DNA of 32,864 nt, from contig JAIEOZ010000106.1 of NCBI GenBank assembly GCA_019750035.1, positions 1-32,864 of the forward strand, in the 5' to 3' direction. The DNA comes from Alphaproteobacteria bacterium (GTDB lineage Bacteria; Pseudomonadota; Alphaproteobacteria; UBA9655). The notes under the pieces were generated by a model. The model ran no database searches. It was given only the letters and a program-made list of their open reading frames with translations, and had not been told where the DNA came from. Made by a program: the position numbers and the translations under genes. Below, in pieces: positions 17,991 to 27,092 of this stretch (the first letter of the stretch is position 1; each line of letters opens with the position of its first letter).

Positions 17991-20654
17991 TTAAACTTTC
18001 ATCAACTGACGAATGACATAATGTAAAATTCCGCCGTGCTTATAATACTCAACTTCATTTTCCGTATCGATACGACATAGCAGAGGAATAGTCTCTAGCC
18101 AGCCCTGGTGACGACGAATGCGGGCCGTCAACATCATCTTTGGGTGCAATTCTTCCTCAAACCCTTCAATATCAATCTGCTCAGAACCATCTAAATTAAG
18201 AGTTAAGCGGGTCACCCCTTCAGTAAAGACAAGAGGTAGAATTCCCATTCCAATGAGATTACTTCGATGAATTCGCTCAAAACTCTCTGCGATTACAGCT
18301 TTGACCCCCAAAAGACAAGGACCTTTAGCAGCCCAATCTCGAGAAGACCCCGTCCCATATTCTTTTCCCGCAATGATAACTAAAGGAACGCCTTGTTCTT
18401 GATAACGCATGGCAGCATCATAAATAGAGAGAACTGTTCCGTCAGGTATATACCGTGTCACCCCGCCTGTAACGCCTGGGGTCATTTCATTTTGCAGGCG
18501 AATATTGGCGAACGTTCCCCGCATCATAACTTCATGATTTCCTCGCCGAGAACCATAGGAATTGAAATTTGCAATCTCAACACCATGTTCTAGGAGATAA
18601 AGCCCTGCAGGGCTTTCTGGCTTTATGCTTCCGGCAGGAGAGATATGATCCGTTGTGATGCTGTCTCCTAAAATCACAAGAGGACGAGCCGCTGTGATAT
18701 TTTGGAGAGCTGGAGGTGTTTTTGGCATTTTATCAAAGTACGGAGGCAGTTTGACGTATGTGCTTGATTCTGGCCAATCATAGGTAAGACCTTCTTCTAT
18801 TTTCAGCGCTTGCCACTCTTCATCTCCCTCAAAAACATTCGCATACCGTTTTGTAAACATATCGGGCGTTAGGCACGTCCGAATAACATCTTGAATTTCT
18901 TGATTTGTAGGCCAAATATCTCGCAAATATACATCTTGCCCCTGCTGATCCTGACCCAAGGGGTCATTATACAAGTCAACGAGCATCGATCCAGCCAGAG
19001 CATAGGCCACAACCAAAGGAGGAGAGGCTAAGTAATTCATCTTCACTTGAGGGTGAATCCGTCCCTCAAAGTTTCGGTTACCCGACAGCACAGCAATCAT
19101 GGACAAATTATTATCATCAATTGTTTTCGCAATAGGTTCGAGAAGAGGACCAGAATTACCAATACATGTGGTACATCCATAGCCAACCAAGTTAAACCCT
19201 AACCCATTCAAGTCTTTTTGCAGATCTGCTTTTTCATAATAATCCGTGACAACCTGACTCCCTGGCGCAAGGGATGTCTTAACCCAAGGTTTTGATTTTA
19301 AACCTCTTTCAAGAGCTTTACGCGCCAATAAACCAGCCCCTACCATGACCATCGGGTTTGACGTATTGGTACAACTGGTAATGGCAGCAATAACCACATC
19401 GCCATCCCCTAAGGAATAGGTTTCCCCTTCAACAGGGATGCGTACTCTCTGTTCCTTCGTTTTTTCCTCATAAGCCAATGTTGTCTCTATAGACATCACA
19501 GAATTTTTTAAAAGAATCTTATCTTGTGGGCGTTTTGGACCCGCAAGACTGGGCTCTACATCTTCAAGGTTTAAGAAAACTGTATCGGTGAATACAAGAT
19601 CCTGACCATGCCATAAGCCTTGGGCTTTTGCATAAGACTCGACCAGCTTGATGCTATGGGGATCTCGACCTGTAAACTTAAGGTAAGAAAGGGTTTCATC
19701 ATCAATAGGAAATATACCGCAAGTCGCTCCATATTCGGGAGCCATATTCCCAATCGTCGCCCGATCTGCAATCGTTAACTGTTTAAGACCCGGACCATAG
19801 AACTCAACAAATTTTCCCACAACCCCTTTCGCGCGCAGCATTTGAGTAATGCTTAAAACCAAGTCAGTGGCCGTTGTTCCTTCTTTAAGCTCACCTTCAA
19901 GACGGAATCCAATGACATCCGGTATCACCATTGAAAAGGACTGACCTAACATCGCGGCTTCTGCTTCAATGCCCCCCACACCCCAGCCCAGAATACCCAA
20001 GCCATTGATCATAGTGGTATGGCTATCTGTTCCAACAAGCGTATCAGGATAAACCTCAAGACGCCCATCACGTTGACTCGAACAAACAACCTGACCAAGG
20101 TATTCAAGATTAACCTGATGGCAAATTCCCGTTCCTGGGGGCACCACTCGAAAATTATTAAAAGCCTTTTGTCCCCACTTTAAAAAAGCATACCGCTCAT
20201 GATTACGCTCAACTTCACATTGAACATTAAATTTATAAGCATCATTCGTTGCAAATCGATCGACAATGACCGAATGGTCAATAATAAGATCTACAGGAGC
20301 AAGCGGATTAATAACGGTCGGATTTTCTCCCATGGCCAGAATTGCTGCGCGCATCGCTGCCAAATCTACAACCGCAGGAACACCTGTAAAATCCTGCATT
20401 AAAACACGGGCAGGCGTAAAAGCAATTTCCTGCTCAGAGGTCCGTTTATGCACCCAATCTGCCAAGGCTTTGATATCTTTAGCTTTGACAACCACTTCAT
20501 CTTGCAAACGCAACATATTTTCAAGAAGAATCTTTAAAGAATAAGGAAGACTTGAAACATCTCCAAGAAAATTAGAGGCTTTTGCAAGGGAATAATAGGT
20601 ATATTCTTTCCCTTCTACAGTAAGAATTTCTTGGAATTCTAAGTGATTGGACAT
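17991..20654 (-). CDS. acnA: Aconitate hydratase A
   Basis: Converts citrate to isocitrate in the TCA cycle. It is 887 residues, the normal AcnA/IRP length. Iron-sulfur cluster cysteines are in AAITSCTNTSNP and GYGCTTCIGNSGP. Other hallmarks are VGTDSHTTMINGLGILGWGV, GNRNFEGRIHP, the linker to the swivelling domain 4 (ILGDSITTDHISPAG), and GKEYGTGSSRDWAAKGP near the end. AGGAG sits seven bases upstream of the ATG. It is 41 bp after der and 17 bp before the lipoprotein-signal nucleotidyltransferase, so the three are probably co-transcribed. Confidence 0.97.
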   Translation of the reverse strand: MSNHLEFQEILTVEGKEYTYYSLAKASNFLGDVSSLPYSLKILLENMLRLQDEVVVKAKDIKALADWVHKRTSEQEIAFTPARVLMQDFTGVPAVVDLAAMRAAILAMGENPTVINPLAPVDLIIDHSVIVDRFATNDAYKFNVQCEVERNHERYAFLKWGQKAFNNFRVVPPGTGICHQVNLEYLGQVVCSSQRDGRLEVYPDTLVGTDSHTTMINGLGILGWGVGGIEAEAAMLGQSFSMVIPDVIGFRLEGELKEGTTATDLVLSITQMLRAKGVVGKFVEFYGPGLKQLTIADRATIGNMAPEYGATCGIFPIDDETLSYLKFTGRDPHSIKLVESYAKAQGLWHGQDLVFTDTVFLNLEDVEPSLAGPKRPQDKILLKNSVMSIETTLAYEEKTKEQRVRIPVEGETYSLGDGDVVIAAITSCTNTSNPMVMVGAGLLARKALERGLKSKPWVKTSLAPGSQVVTDYYEKADLQKDLNGLGFNLVGYGCTTCIGNSGPLLEPIAKTIDDNNLSMIAVLSGNRNFEGRIHPQVKMNYLASPPLVVAYALAGSMLVDLYNDPLGQDQQGQDVYLRDIWPTNQEIQDVIRTCLTPDMFTKRYANVFEGDEEWQALKIEEGLTYDWPESSTYVKLPPYFDKMPKTPPALQNITAARPLVILGDSITTDHISPAGSIKPESPAGLYLLEHGVEIANFNSYGSRRGNHEVMMRGTFANIRLQNEMTPGVTGGVTRYIPDGTVLSIYDAAMRYQEQGVPLVIIAGKEYGTGSSRDWAAKGPCLLGVKAVIAESFERIHRSNLIGMGILPLVFTEGVTRLTLNLDGSEQIDIEGFEEELHPKMMLTARIRRHQGWLETIPLLCRIDTENEVEYYKHGGILHYVIRQLMKV

Positions 20655-20695
20655 ATCCCAGCTCCTGCGTTTTTTAATAAAACTTTATCAGAATT

Positions 20696-22066
20696 TTATA
20701 CGGTAGCATAAGGATTTTTACCCGATCTCAGGAAAAGTCGAATGGGAACGCCTTGCAAACCAAAAGCCTCTCGTATTCCATTAATGACATATCTTTCGTA
20801 AGAGTCCGGCAATTCCGTAGATTTGCTGCAAAAAAGGACAAACGTTGGCGGCCTTGTTTTAATTTGGGTCAGGTATTTGATCTTTATACGTCGTCCTGCC
20901 ACGAGAGGCGGAGGATGATGAGACACAAGGCCCTCAAGCCAACGGTTCAATTTCGACGTTGAAATTCTTTGATTCCAAATCTTATAGATCGCTAAGATTG
21001 CATCCAATAGTTTCTCTTTGTTTTTACCCGTTAAAGCTGAAAGAGGAATCATGGGCACTCCCTTCACTTGAGGAAGGGCTGTGGTAAGCCTTTCGTTCAA
21101 ATGATTTAAAAGTTCTTGTTTATTGGGAATCAAATCCCATTTATTAAGGGCCAGAACAAGACAACGTCCCTCTTCAATCACTTGAGACGCAATATGGAGG
21201 TCTTGCTTTTCAAGTGGTTGAGTGGCATCAATCACGACCACGACCACTTGCGCATATTGAACGGCTGTAAGGCTTTCCGAGGTCGCCAGCCATTCTAGCT
21301 TTTCTGTCACCTTCGCTCTCTTACGCAGCCCTGCCGTGTCAATCAAGCGCAAGGCCTGTCCTTGATACTCCCAATCAGTCGCAATAGCATCACGGGTAAC
21401 ACCGGCTTCAGGCCCCGTTAAAACGCGCTCATACCCTATTAATTGATTGAGCAGAGTCGATTTGCCCACATTTGGACGACCCACAATCGCTAGTTGTATG
21501 GGCGCTGTTGCTTCGACTTCTTCTTCCTCTTCTCCCAGAGGACCTTTATAAAAAGAGATTAATGCTTCATAGAGAGAATCTAAGCCTAAACCATGTTCTG
21601 CAGAAAGGGGGAGAGGTTCTCCCACCCCAAGACTCCAAGCTTCAGCAATTCCATAATTTCTGTCACGCCCTTCGCATTTATTGGCAACAAGCAAAATGGG
21701 TTTTTCCTCTCGCCTTAAAAGATTAGCAAAAACTTCATCAAGAGGGGTCACGCCTTGTCTACCATCAATCATGAATAAAAGCACATCCGCTTCTTGTAAA
21801 GCGACCATAACTTGTGCCTTCATTCCTACCATCAAAGGATCAGGACTTTTCTCTTCAAGTCCAGCCGTATCAATAAGTTTAAGAGGAATATCTCCTAATT
21901 GGCCATAGGCTTCCTTGCGATCACGGGTGACACCTGGCAGATCATGCACAATGGCCATGCGCTTGCCACACAGGCGATTAAAAAGGGTCGACTTCCCAAC
22001 ATTAGGACGTCCCACAATCGCTAGTTTTAAGGCATATTTTCTACAAAAAGTTTCTGAGAGAGTCAT
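20696..22066 (-). CDS. der: Ribosome biogenesis GTPase Der
   Basis: An essential tandem GTPase in 50S assembly, 456 residues. The first G domain begins KLAIVGRPNVGKSTLFNRL with DTAGLEE; the second starts at about 191 (QLAIVGRPNVGKSTLLNQL) with DTAGLRKRAKV and NKWDLI; the C-terminal KH-like domain ends in GVPIRLFLRSGKNPY. The protein has 13 residues before the usual KLAIVG start (MTLSETFCRKYAL), and no other start codon fits, so this extension seems real, though the ribosome site is poor. In E. coli the order is yfgM-bamB-der; here bamB and der keep the order and strand but are 275 bp apart, separated by repeats. Confidence 0.96.
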   Translation of the reverse strand: MTLSETFCRKYALKLAIVGRPNVGKSTLFNRLCGKRMAIVHDLPGVTRDRKEAYGQLGDIPLKLIDTAGLEEKSPDPLMVGMKAQVMVALQEADVLLFMIDGRQGVTPLDEVFANLLRREEKPILLVANKCEGRDRNYGIAEAWSLGVGEPLPLSAEHGLGLDSLYEALISFYKGPLGEEEEEVEATAPIQLAIVGRPNVGKSTLLNQLIGYERVLTGPEAGVTRDAIATDWEYQGQALRLIDTAGLRKRAKVTEKLEWLATSESLTAVQYAQVVVVVIDATQPLEKQDLHIASQVIEEGRCLVLALNKWDLIPNKQELLNHLNERLTTALPQVKGVPMIPLSALTGKNKEKLLDAILAIYKIWNQRISTSKLNRWLEGLVSHHPPPLVAGRRIKIKYLTQIKTRPPTFVLFCSKSTELPDSYERYVINGIREAFGLQGVPIRLFLRSGKNPYATV

Positions 22067-22197
22067 CTAAATACCAGGTTAGTTATAGAGGTAAGACAAG
22101 CAAATTAACCACAAGACGCAGAAAACTAAGGATTAACAATCACTTTACTGTAAGTGAGTTTAGAATTCATTCATCTCATAGGCTTCCTAGGTTCCAT

Positions 22198-22337
22198 GCA
22201 CAAAATTTTGTAAGATCACCTCATAAGACCCAACTGTGTCATCCCCTTGACACCTAGGTGAATTTTGTTAGGATCACTCATAAGATAGTCCTCTTTCTCT
22301 GCCTCTTTCTCTGCTCTTAAATTTTGTTCACGGAAAC
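22198..22337 (-). repeat. Repeat cluster between bamB and der
   Basis: This 140-bp stretch holds several dispersed pieces. CACAAAATTTTGTAAGATCA ... CTCATAAGA (22198-22228) closely matches 32814-32843. TGTCATCCCCTTGACAC (22237-22253) matches the arms of the element at 11263-11403. A second copy, AATTTTGTTAGGATCACTC ... (22261 on), repeats the first. The block 22319-22337, on the minus strand GTTTCCGTGAACAAAATTT, begins 4 bp past the bamB stop and matches 5877-5895. It interrupts the ancestral bamB-der spacing. Confidence 0.7.
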
Positions 22338-22341
22338 TTAT

Positions 22342-23628
22342 CTAATGAAATGCCATCAGCTCTCCTCCATCCGTCAAAAGATAGAGCGTTTCATGAGCCA
22401 CAATAGGAGGCACCGAGACAGATGAATTTAGCTGTCTTTCAGCAAGAGTGCTCCCATTGGCTGGATCTAAGGCCAAAAGAACACCTCGTGTATTGACTAA
22501 ATAAAGCTTATTTCCAGCAACGATCGGCCCTTCCCAAATAACTTTATGGGGATTTTCCAACTCAGAATCAAGTTTTCTTACCCATACAACTTGACCATAA
22601 TCGCGGGTCAAGCATAAAATCTCATTATGTGAATTGACCATAAAAATATACCCCCCTATCACTGCCGGGGTCCGAGTCCCTCCAATATTTCGCTCCCACA
22701 GTCTTTCTCCTCGGCGTAAATCATAGGCCGCCATTTTATGATTATGACCAATGACAATCACTTTATTTTGATCAATCACAGGCAACGCTCTGATATGAGA
22801 AAGAGAAGAAAGAGAGTCCGGACGCCTTGTCGAACTTAAGGTTTCTGTCCACAGTTGATGTCCATTTTCCGATTTAAGCGCAAAAATTTCGCCTGAGGAA
22901 TATGTTACAACAACAACACCTTTAGAAACGACGGGACTTGCTGTCCCAAGAAGTCCTGCATGTTCAGTTATCCCAGCGTGCTCCCATAGACGCGCCCCAC
23001 TTTCAGCATCCAGAACATCTAACTGATTACTAATTGTTAAGACATAAAGCCGTCCATCTGCGCACGTCGGCGCGGCTCGAACAGGACTTGTGGTTAAAAT
23101 TCGCCAAAGGATTTGGCCAGATTTTGCATCGAGGGCTAAAACTTCCGCATGAGGAGATGTGACAAAAATCTTTCCCTTACCATATGCCAAACCACCACCA
23201 ATAATTGAGTCCTGTCGCCCTTCAGGGGATATATCTGACTCCCACAAAACTTCTCCTGAAGAAGCCTGAAAGGCTTTCACACGCCCTGACGTATCAAGAG
23301 CATAAACCACTTCTTCATTGACAATAGGGGAAGATAAAAATCGTCCTTCTCCATTTCCAGAACCAATGGAAACAGCCCAATAGGGCTCAATCGTGTCTTT
23401 CAAGGAAAGGTGAGGCATAAAATGCTCTGCACCTCCCCCGACTTGGGGCCAATCTCGTCCTAACTCAGAAGGAGGGAGAAGAACAGAAACGTCTTTTGTC
23501 TCTACGTCAACCTTAACTGAATTTTCATAGTTTACGACAGCCACACGCGTTCCTGTAATAGGGATTTTCTGAGCGTCGCACGCAGCGAGCGCAAGAGCTG
23601 CTAAAATCAAACCTATGTGTTTTTTCAT
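22342..23628 (-). CDS. bamB: Outer membrane assembly lipoprotein BamB (PQQ-repeat beta-propeller)
   Basis: 428 residues. The N-terminus MKKHIGLILAALALAAC is a lipoprotein signal (lipobox ALAAC, lipidated Cys17). The rest is a series of PQQ-like propeller blades: VVYALDTSGRVKAFQASSGE, VLALDAKSGQILWR, LDVLDAESGARLWE, IFALKSENGHQLW, MAAYDLRRGERLWE and LLALDPANGSTLAE. It is a periplasm-facing BAM component that helps insert outer-membrane barrels. Its start overlaps the yfgM-like stop (ATGA), showing translational coupling; this matches the yfgM-bamB pair of E. coli. The stop codon is followed within 5 bp by a dispersed repeat. Confidence 0.92.
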   Translation of the reverse strand: MKKHIGLILAALALAACDAQKIPITGTRVAVVNYENSVKVDVETKDVSVLLPPSELGRDWPQVGGGAEHFMPHLSLKDTIEPYWAVSIGSGNGEGRFLSSPIVNEEVVYALDTSGRVKAFQASSGEVLWESDISPEGRQDSIIGGGLAYGKGKIFVTSPHAEVLALDAKSGQILWRILTTSPVRAAPTCADGRLYVLTISNQLDVLDAESGARLWEHAGITEHAGLLGTASPVVSKGVVVVTYSSGEIFALKSENGHQLWTETLSSTRRPDSLSSLSHIRALPVIDQNKVIVIGHNHKMAAYDLRRGERLWERNIGGTRTPAVIGGYIFMVNSHNEILCLTRDYGQVVWVRKLDSELENPHKVIWEGPIVAGNKLYLVNTRGVLLALDPANGSTLAERQLNSSVSVPPIVAHETLYLLTDGGELMAFH

Positions 23629-24284
23629 GAGTGCGGTTCCTTTTCACCATGCCCCTCTTCTAAAGAAAAAGGAACATCAATTTGAGAGAGCATTAAACTC
23701 GCCCGGATTTGTTCAGATATCGTAGCAAACGGTTGTTCAAGAATTCGAAAATAATCTTCTGCAGCTTTGACTGAATCCCCTTGTTTGAGTTTTTCCAGTG
23801 CTAAAAGCTCAAGAGCCAGGGGAGCCCATGCATTATTAGGAGCCGCTAAAGACTCGATTGAAGCAAGGGCTGTGGGATTAACAGAAGGACGAGCGGCCAT
23901 TAAAATTTTTGGCAAATTGCTTAAAGCAGGATCTCCCGCATTGCTTTGCGAAATTTTCGTATAGACAACTTCTGGATCTGGCAGAAGCGCTGCCTCATAA
24001 AGGGAAGCGAGTTTACCATATCCTCCCTTTTCCGTTGAAATCTCTTGAAAAGCTTTTAAAGCTTCTTCTCTTTTTCCTTGATTCACAAGCTCTACGGCTT
24101 GAGAAAATGAAACATGGCTTCGCAACTGGCTTTTATGTTTAAAATATGTCCAAAGTGTATAGCCCACCGTTCCAATCACAATTGCCAAGGCTATTCCAAT
24201 AACCAGATTTCCATATTTTCGCCATAAATTGACAATTTTCTCTTCTTTAATATCTTCTTCTAATTCTCTTAAAAAATCAGACAT
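23625..24284 (-). CDS. YfgM-like tetratricopeptide membrane protein
   Basis: 219 residues. The cytoplasmic N-terminus is acidic (DFLRELEEDIKEEKIVNLW), followed by one membrane span (about 27-48: LVIGIALAIVIGTVGYTLW) and a helical TPR-like periplasmic part with VELVNQGKREEALKAFQEIS. This matches the YfgM/TPR_21 family, which associates with SecYEG and periplasmic chaperones. It is directly upstream of bamB with a 4-bp ATGA overlap. No known motif allows a more precise role. The start is well placed (TTAAGGAG-like purines upstream in minus orientation). Confidence 0.85.
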   Translation of the reverse strand: MSDFLRELEEDIKEEKIVNLWRKYGNLVIGIALAIVIGTVGYTLWTYFKHKSQLRSHVSFSQAVELVNQGKREEALKAFQEISTEKGGYGKLASLYEAALLPDPEVVYTKISQSNAGDPALSNLPKILMAARPSVNPTALASIESLAAPNNAWAPLALELLALEKLKQGDSVKAAEDYFRILEQPFATISEQIRASLMLSQIDVPFSLEEGHGEKEPHS

Positions 24285-24431
24285 CGTTAAGCTCCTGTTT
24301 TCTCTAATACCTTAGTTTAAGACATCCCATTGGTAAAGAGTGATCTCAGTCCCTATTCACTGTTTTATGCATCAAGAATTTGATTTTATCCTCCCTTTAC
24401 GTTTATACTCTTTCTAAAGGAGACTTTATAG

Positions 24432-24818
24432 ATGACTGCTTCCCCTCCTCCCATTGATCAACTCACTCTTCGTACCATTGCAATGCCACGGGACACAAAT
24501 CCGTCTGGTGACATTTTTGGGGGGTGGCTTGTCTCTATGATGGATATGGCAGGAGGAACCGTTGCCATACACCAATCAAAAGGACGCGTGGTTCTGGCGG
24601 GCATCCATAAAATGTCTTTCTTACTACCTGTATTCGTCGGCGACGAAGTCAGCTGCTATGCTCGCATTGTTAAAATAGGCACGACATCCATTCAGGTTAA
24701 TGTTGAAGCGTGGGTGCGTCGCCCCACAAATGGCAACACGCATAAAGTAACAGAAGGGGTTTTTACGTTTGTGGCCATTGACGAAAATAGAAAACCACGA
24801 TCTATTGCTCGAGACTAA
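24432..24818 (+). CDS. yciA: Acyl-CoA thioesterase, YciA-like hotdog protein
   Basis: 128 residues, the size of YciA. It has the typical RTIAMPRDTNPSGDIFGGWL with the catalytic Asp in the hotdog helix, MDMAGGTVAIHQSKGRVVLAG and FLLPVFVGDEVSCYARI. It hydrolyses acyl-CoA thioesters in the cytoplasm and is probably a hexamer. AAAGGAG lies upstream of the ATG with a slightly long spacer. It is a stand-alone gene, divergent from the yfgM-bamB unit. The name follows the family, and chain-length preference cannot be read. Confidence 0.9.
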   Translation: MTASPPPIDQLTLRTIAMPRDTNPSGDIFGGWLVSMMDMAGGTVAIHQSKGRVVLAGIHKMSFLLPVFVGDEVSCYARIVKIGTTSIQVNVEAWVRRPTNGNTHKVTEGVFTFVAIDENRKPRSIARD

Positions 24819-24830
24819 ATAAGACACATG

Positions 24831-24890
24831 AAATTTTAATAAATAAAAAACTTCTTTCTTTATTTAATAATCTTAATGATATTAAAATTT
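24831..24890. repeat. AT-rich inverted repeat after yciA
   Basis: AAATTTTAATAAATAAA (24831-24847) pairs with TTTATTTAAT (24859-24868) and with ATTAAAATTT (24881-24890), giving alternative hairpins 13 bp downstream of the yciA stop. The region may terminate transcription. The rest of 24891-25118 is AT-rich, and I see no gene in it apart from an unlikely upstream extension of the next frame. Confidence 0.5.
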
Positions 24891-25118
24891 GAAATATTTC
24901 TTTTTTCTTTTCAACACAGTATCCAAAAATATCGGGTAGCGTAGGTAATTTTATATTGTTTTAACCTTCTTATCAGATAATCAATTTTTAATGAAAAAGC
25001 AGTTTAAACACCTATGAATAAAATGAATGCAATTGCTCTAAACATGCAAGCTTCAAGCATACAAATAATAATAAATAGTAGCACAGAAAAAATGAATCAG
25101 AAAATTGGAGAATTAAAA

Positions 25119-25508
25119 ATGGATATTTCAATATTTTTAGCCAAAGCAATTGGATTTTATTATATAATTATGAGTCTTTCATTTTTTATAAAAAAAAGAA
25201 AATTAAAATTGCAGATTATAAATATTATGAACAATCCTGCATTAATGTTAGTTACCAGTTTTATTGCTCTCATCATGGGGATCCTTATCGTTGTAAGCCA
25301 TAATATTTGGACAGAGGATTGGAGAGTTATCATCACGATAGTGGGCTGGATGGTTCTAATTAAAGGAATTAATATAATCCTATTTCCAGAGTTCTTAGTC
25401 AATATGAGTATAAAATGGATACAAAATAATATTTTCTATTACACAACATTTTCTTTCGTATTTCTAATTGGAACTATTTTAATTTATTATGGGTACGCGC
25501 AAAGTTAA
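25119..25508 (+). CDS. Small integral membrane protein of unknown function
   Basis: 129 residues from the ATG at 25119, which has GGAG eight bases upstream. The frame is open from 25014, but that upstream ATG has no ribosome site and its 35 extra residues look non-coding. It has four likely membrane spans: about 6-24, 43-66 (LMLVTSFIALIMGILIVV), 73-92 (VIITIVGWMVLIKGINII) and 107-126. I do not recognise the family. Codon use is very AT-rich, with many ATA/AAT codons, clearly unlike the flanking genes, which suggests relatively recent acquisition. It is single, with AT-rich flanks. Confidence 0.7.
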   Translation: MDISIFLAKAIGFYYIIMSLSFFIKKRKLKLQIINIMNNPALMLVTSFIALIMGILIVVSHNIWTEDWRVIITIVGWMVLIKGINIILFPEFLVNMSIKWIQNNIFYYTTFSFVFLIGTILIYYGYAQS

Positions 25509-25886
25509 TAAAATAGATATCTAATGTTAATGCTTGCTTTAGGAAAATTAAAATCACTTCTTCTTCACAAAAAAACGCGCAACCTTGCTTAAGACAGCGT
25601 TTGGATTGGAGCTATCCACATAGCAGAAGCTCGTTACACTCTAAAGGATAGCTTGAAAACCATAATCCACCCCCTCCACACCAACCTAACATAAAATCTA
25701 CATATTTTTTAGGTTGTCCCTTGAATTGAAAAGTGCTTTCATATTTTTAGTGAGTGGAAGGACTCTATTTTCATTTTTTGCAATCCAATATTTGTATAAA
25801 AAAGATTGCACGTGATGGTTTTTTCGTCTTACGCTTTTCCTAATTAATAAAAAAAGCCTTCGTATAAAAAAAGAAAGGATATGAGA
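25509..25886. other. Gene-free intergenic stretch with two hairpins
   Basis: No gene seen. AGCTATCC and GGATAGCT (25610-25617, 25646-25653) and CAACCTAA and TTAGGTTG (25682-25689, 25709-25716) are perfect 8-bp inverts. They lie upstream of the ELM1-like gene and could be leader structures or repeat remnants. Confidence 0.4.
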
Positions 25887-27065
25887 ATGAAGCAGTTACT
25901 CCTAAGTTTAAGTCTGTTTTTTTCGATGGGTGGACAGATTCAAGCCGTCAAACTCTATCTTCTGTCAAATCATGGTAATGCAGGAGATCATAATCAGACT
26001 TTAGGAATCGCCGCAGCCCTAGAAAAACTTTCGCACCAAAAGATTACCCTAAAAGATTTGGATACAAAGCTGATAACACCCCCCGAAATTAAAGCTGAAA
26101 TTGACAAAGACTTACTTCAGGAAAAAGTCATTGTCGTCGGATCCGGAGAAGGCGGCATTGAGGGAATCAAGGATTTATCCCCACAGCCCAATCTGACGAT
26201 CTGCTTAACGTCTCATATGTTTTTAAAAGAGTATCAAGACCCTGCCCTTTTACAAAAGGTTACTTTTATCGCTCTTCCGATTCATGAGACAATCTCAAAC
26301 CAAGAACTGCTCGGAGAAAAACTTATCAAAACAGTTGGGGTCTCTCATAATCGTCAGGCAGAAACAGCAAATAAAATTTATGAGGAATGGAAAAAAGACC
26401 TTCCCACTTGCAAAGAATATCTGGGCGTTGTTCTGGGGGGAGACGCTCCTACACCTTCAAAAGAAATCAAACTGTTCACAGAACAAGATGCCTCGAAACT
26501 CGCAGCGTACATTGCTCAACATGCTCAAAATGCCTGTATTCTTGTCTTGAATGGACCGCGAACAGGAAAATATGGAGCTGATAAAAAAGAAATTATGACC
26601 GTTCATCGCCAAGGCCAGTCGGATGCGATTACAAAATTCTTTCAACAAAGTCTTGCAGCTCAAGGGGTTAAGAACGTGAAGTTCTTTGACTTCCAACATA
26701 ACACTCCAGAAAACAAAGCCTGGGTTCTTCCTTATAATTCTTTTGATCTTGTTGTGGGAGCCGTGAAAGCAACCCATGGAAAAATGCTTATTCCCGGTGA
26801 ATCCACCTCTATGATTTCAGAAGCGATTGATGTGTTGCCTCCTGGTCATGTCCTTGTTTATGAAAATAACCCCATGAACGAAGTTCATAACGCTCATGTG
26901 ACAAGCGAACTGGCGGCAGGACGCATCGCTGTTTTGCAAAACTACCGTGACGTTCTCACGCCGAAAACAAATGCCGAAGGTCCAAAGCCAAGCGCCGCCC
27001 AAGTTATTGCCCAACAACTGTGGAAAACGGTCAATCAACCGGAAAGCGTCGGTGTTAAAAACTGA
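25887..27065 (+). CDS. ELM1/DUF1022-like protein with Sec signal peptide
   Basis: 392 residues from the ATG at 25887, which has AAAGGA seven bases upstream. The ATG at 25881 is too close to it. MKQLLLSLSLFFSMGGQIQA is a Sec signal, with cleavage before VKLYLL. The mature part resembles the ELM1/DUF1022 family (GT-B glycosyltransferase-like, named for plant mitochondrial fission factor ELM1): LLSNHGNAGDHNQTLGIAAA at the start, LGVVLGGDAP mid-protein, ILVLNGPRTG, and the late GESTSMISEAIDVLPPGHV in the place of the family's D-S-x-x-M-x-S-E-A motif. Bacterial family members usually lack a signal peptide, so export is unusual. Function and substrate are unknown. It stands alone. Confidence 0.65.
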   Translation: MKQLLLSLSLFFSMGGQIQAVKLYLLSNHGNAGDHNQTLGIAAALEKLSHQKITLKDLDTKLITPPEIKAEIDKDLLQEKVIVVGSGEGGIEGIKDLSPQPNLTICLTSHMFLKEYQDPALLQKVTFIALPIHETISNQELLGEKLIKTVGVSHNRQAETANKIYEEWKKDLPTCKEYLGVVLGGDAPTPSKEIKLFTEQDASKLAAYIAQHAQNACILVLNGPRTGKYGADKKEIMTVHRQGQSDAITKFFQQSLAAQGVKNVKFFDFQHNTPENKAWVLPYNSFDLVVGAVKATHGKMLIPGESTSMISEAIDVLPPGHVLVYENNPMNEVHNAHVTSELAAGRIAVLQNYRDVLTPKTNAEGPKPSAAQVIAQQLWKTVNQPESVGVKN

Positions 27066-27092
27066 AAAGCATCAGGTTTTGTCACTAAAAGG

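Noticed and set aside
25014-25118. Longer N-terminus of the AT-rich membrane protein
   Set aside because: The ATG at 25014 has no ribosome site, whereas the ATG at 25119 has GGAG at the right distance and starts directly before the first membrane span.
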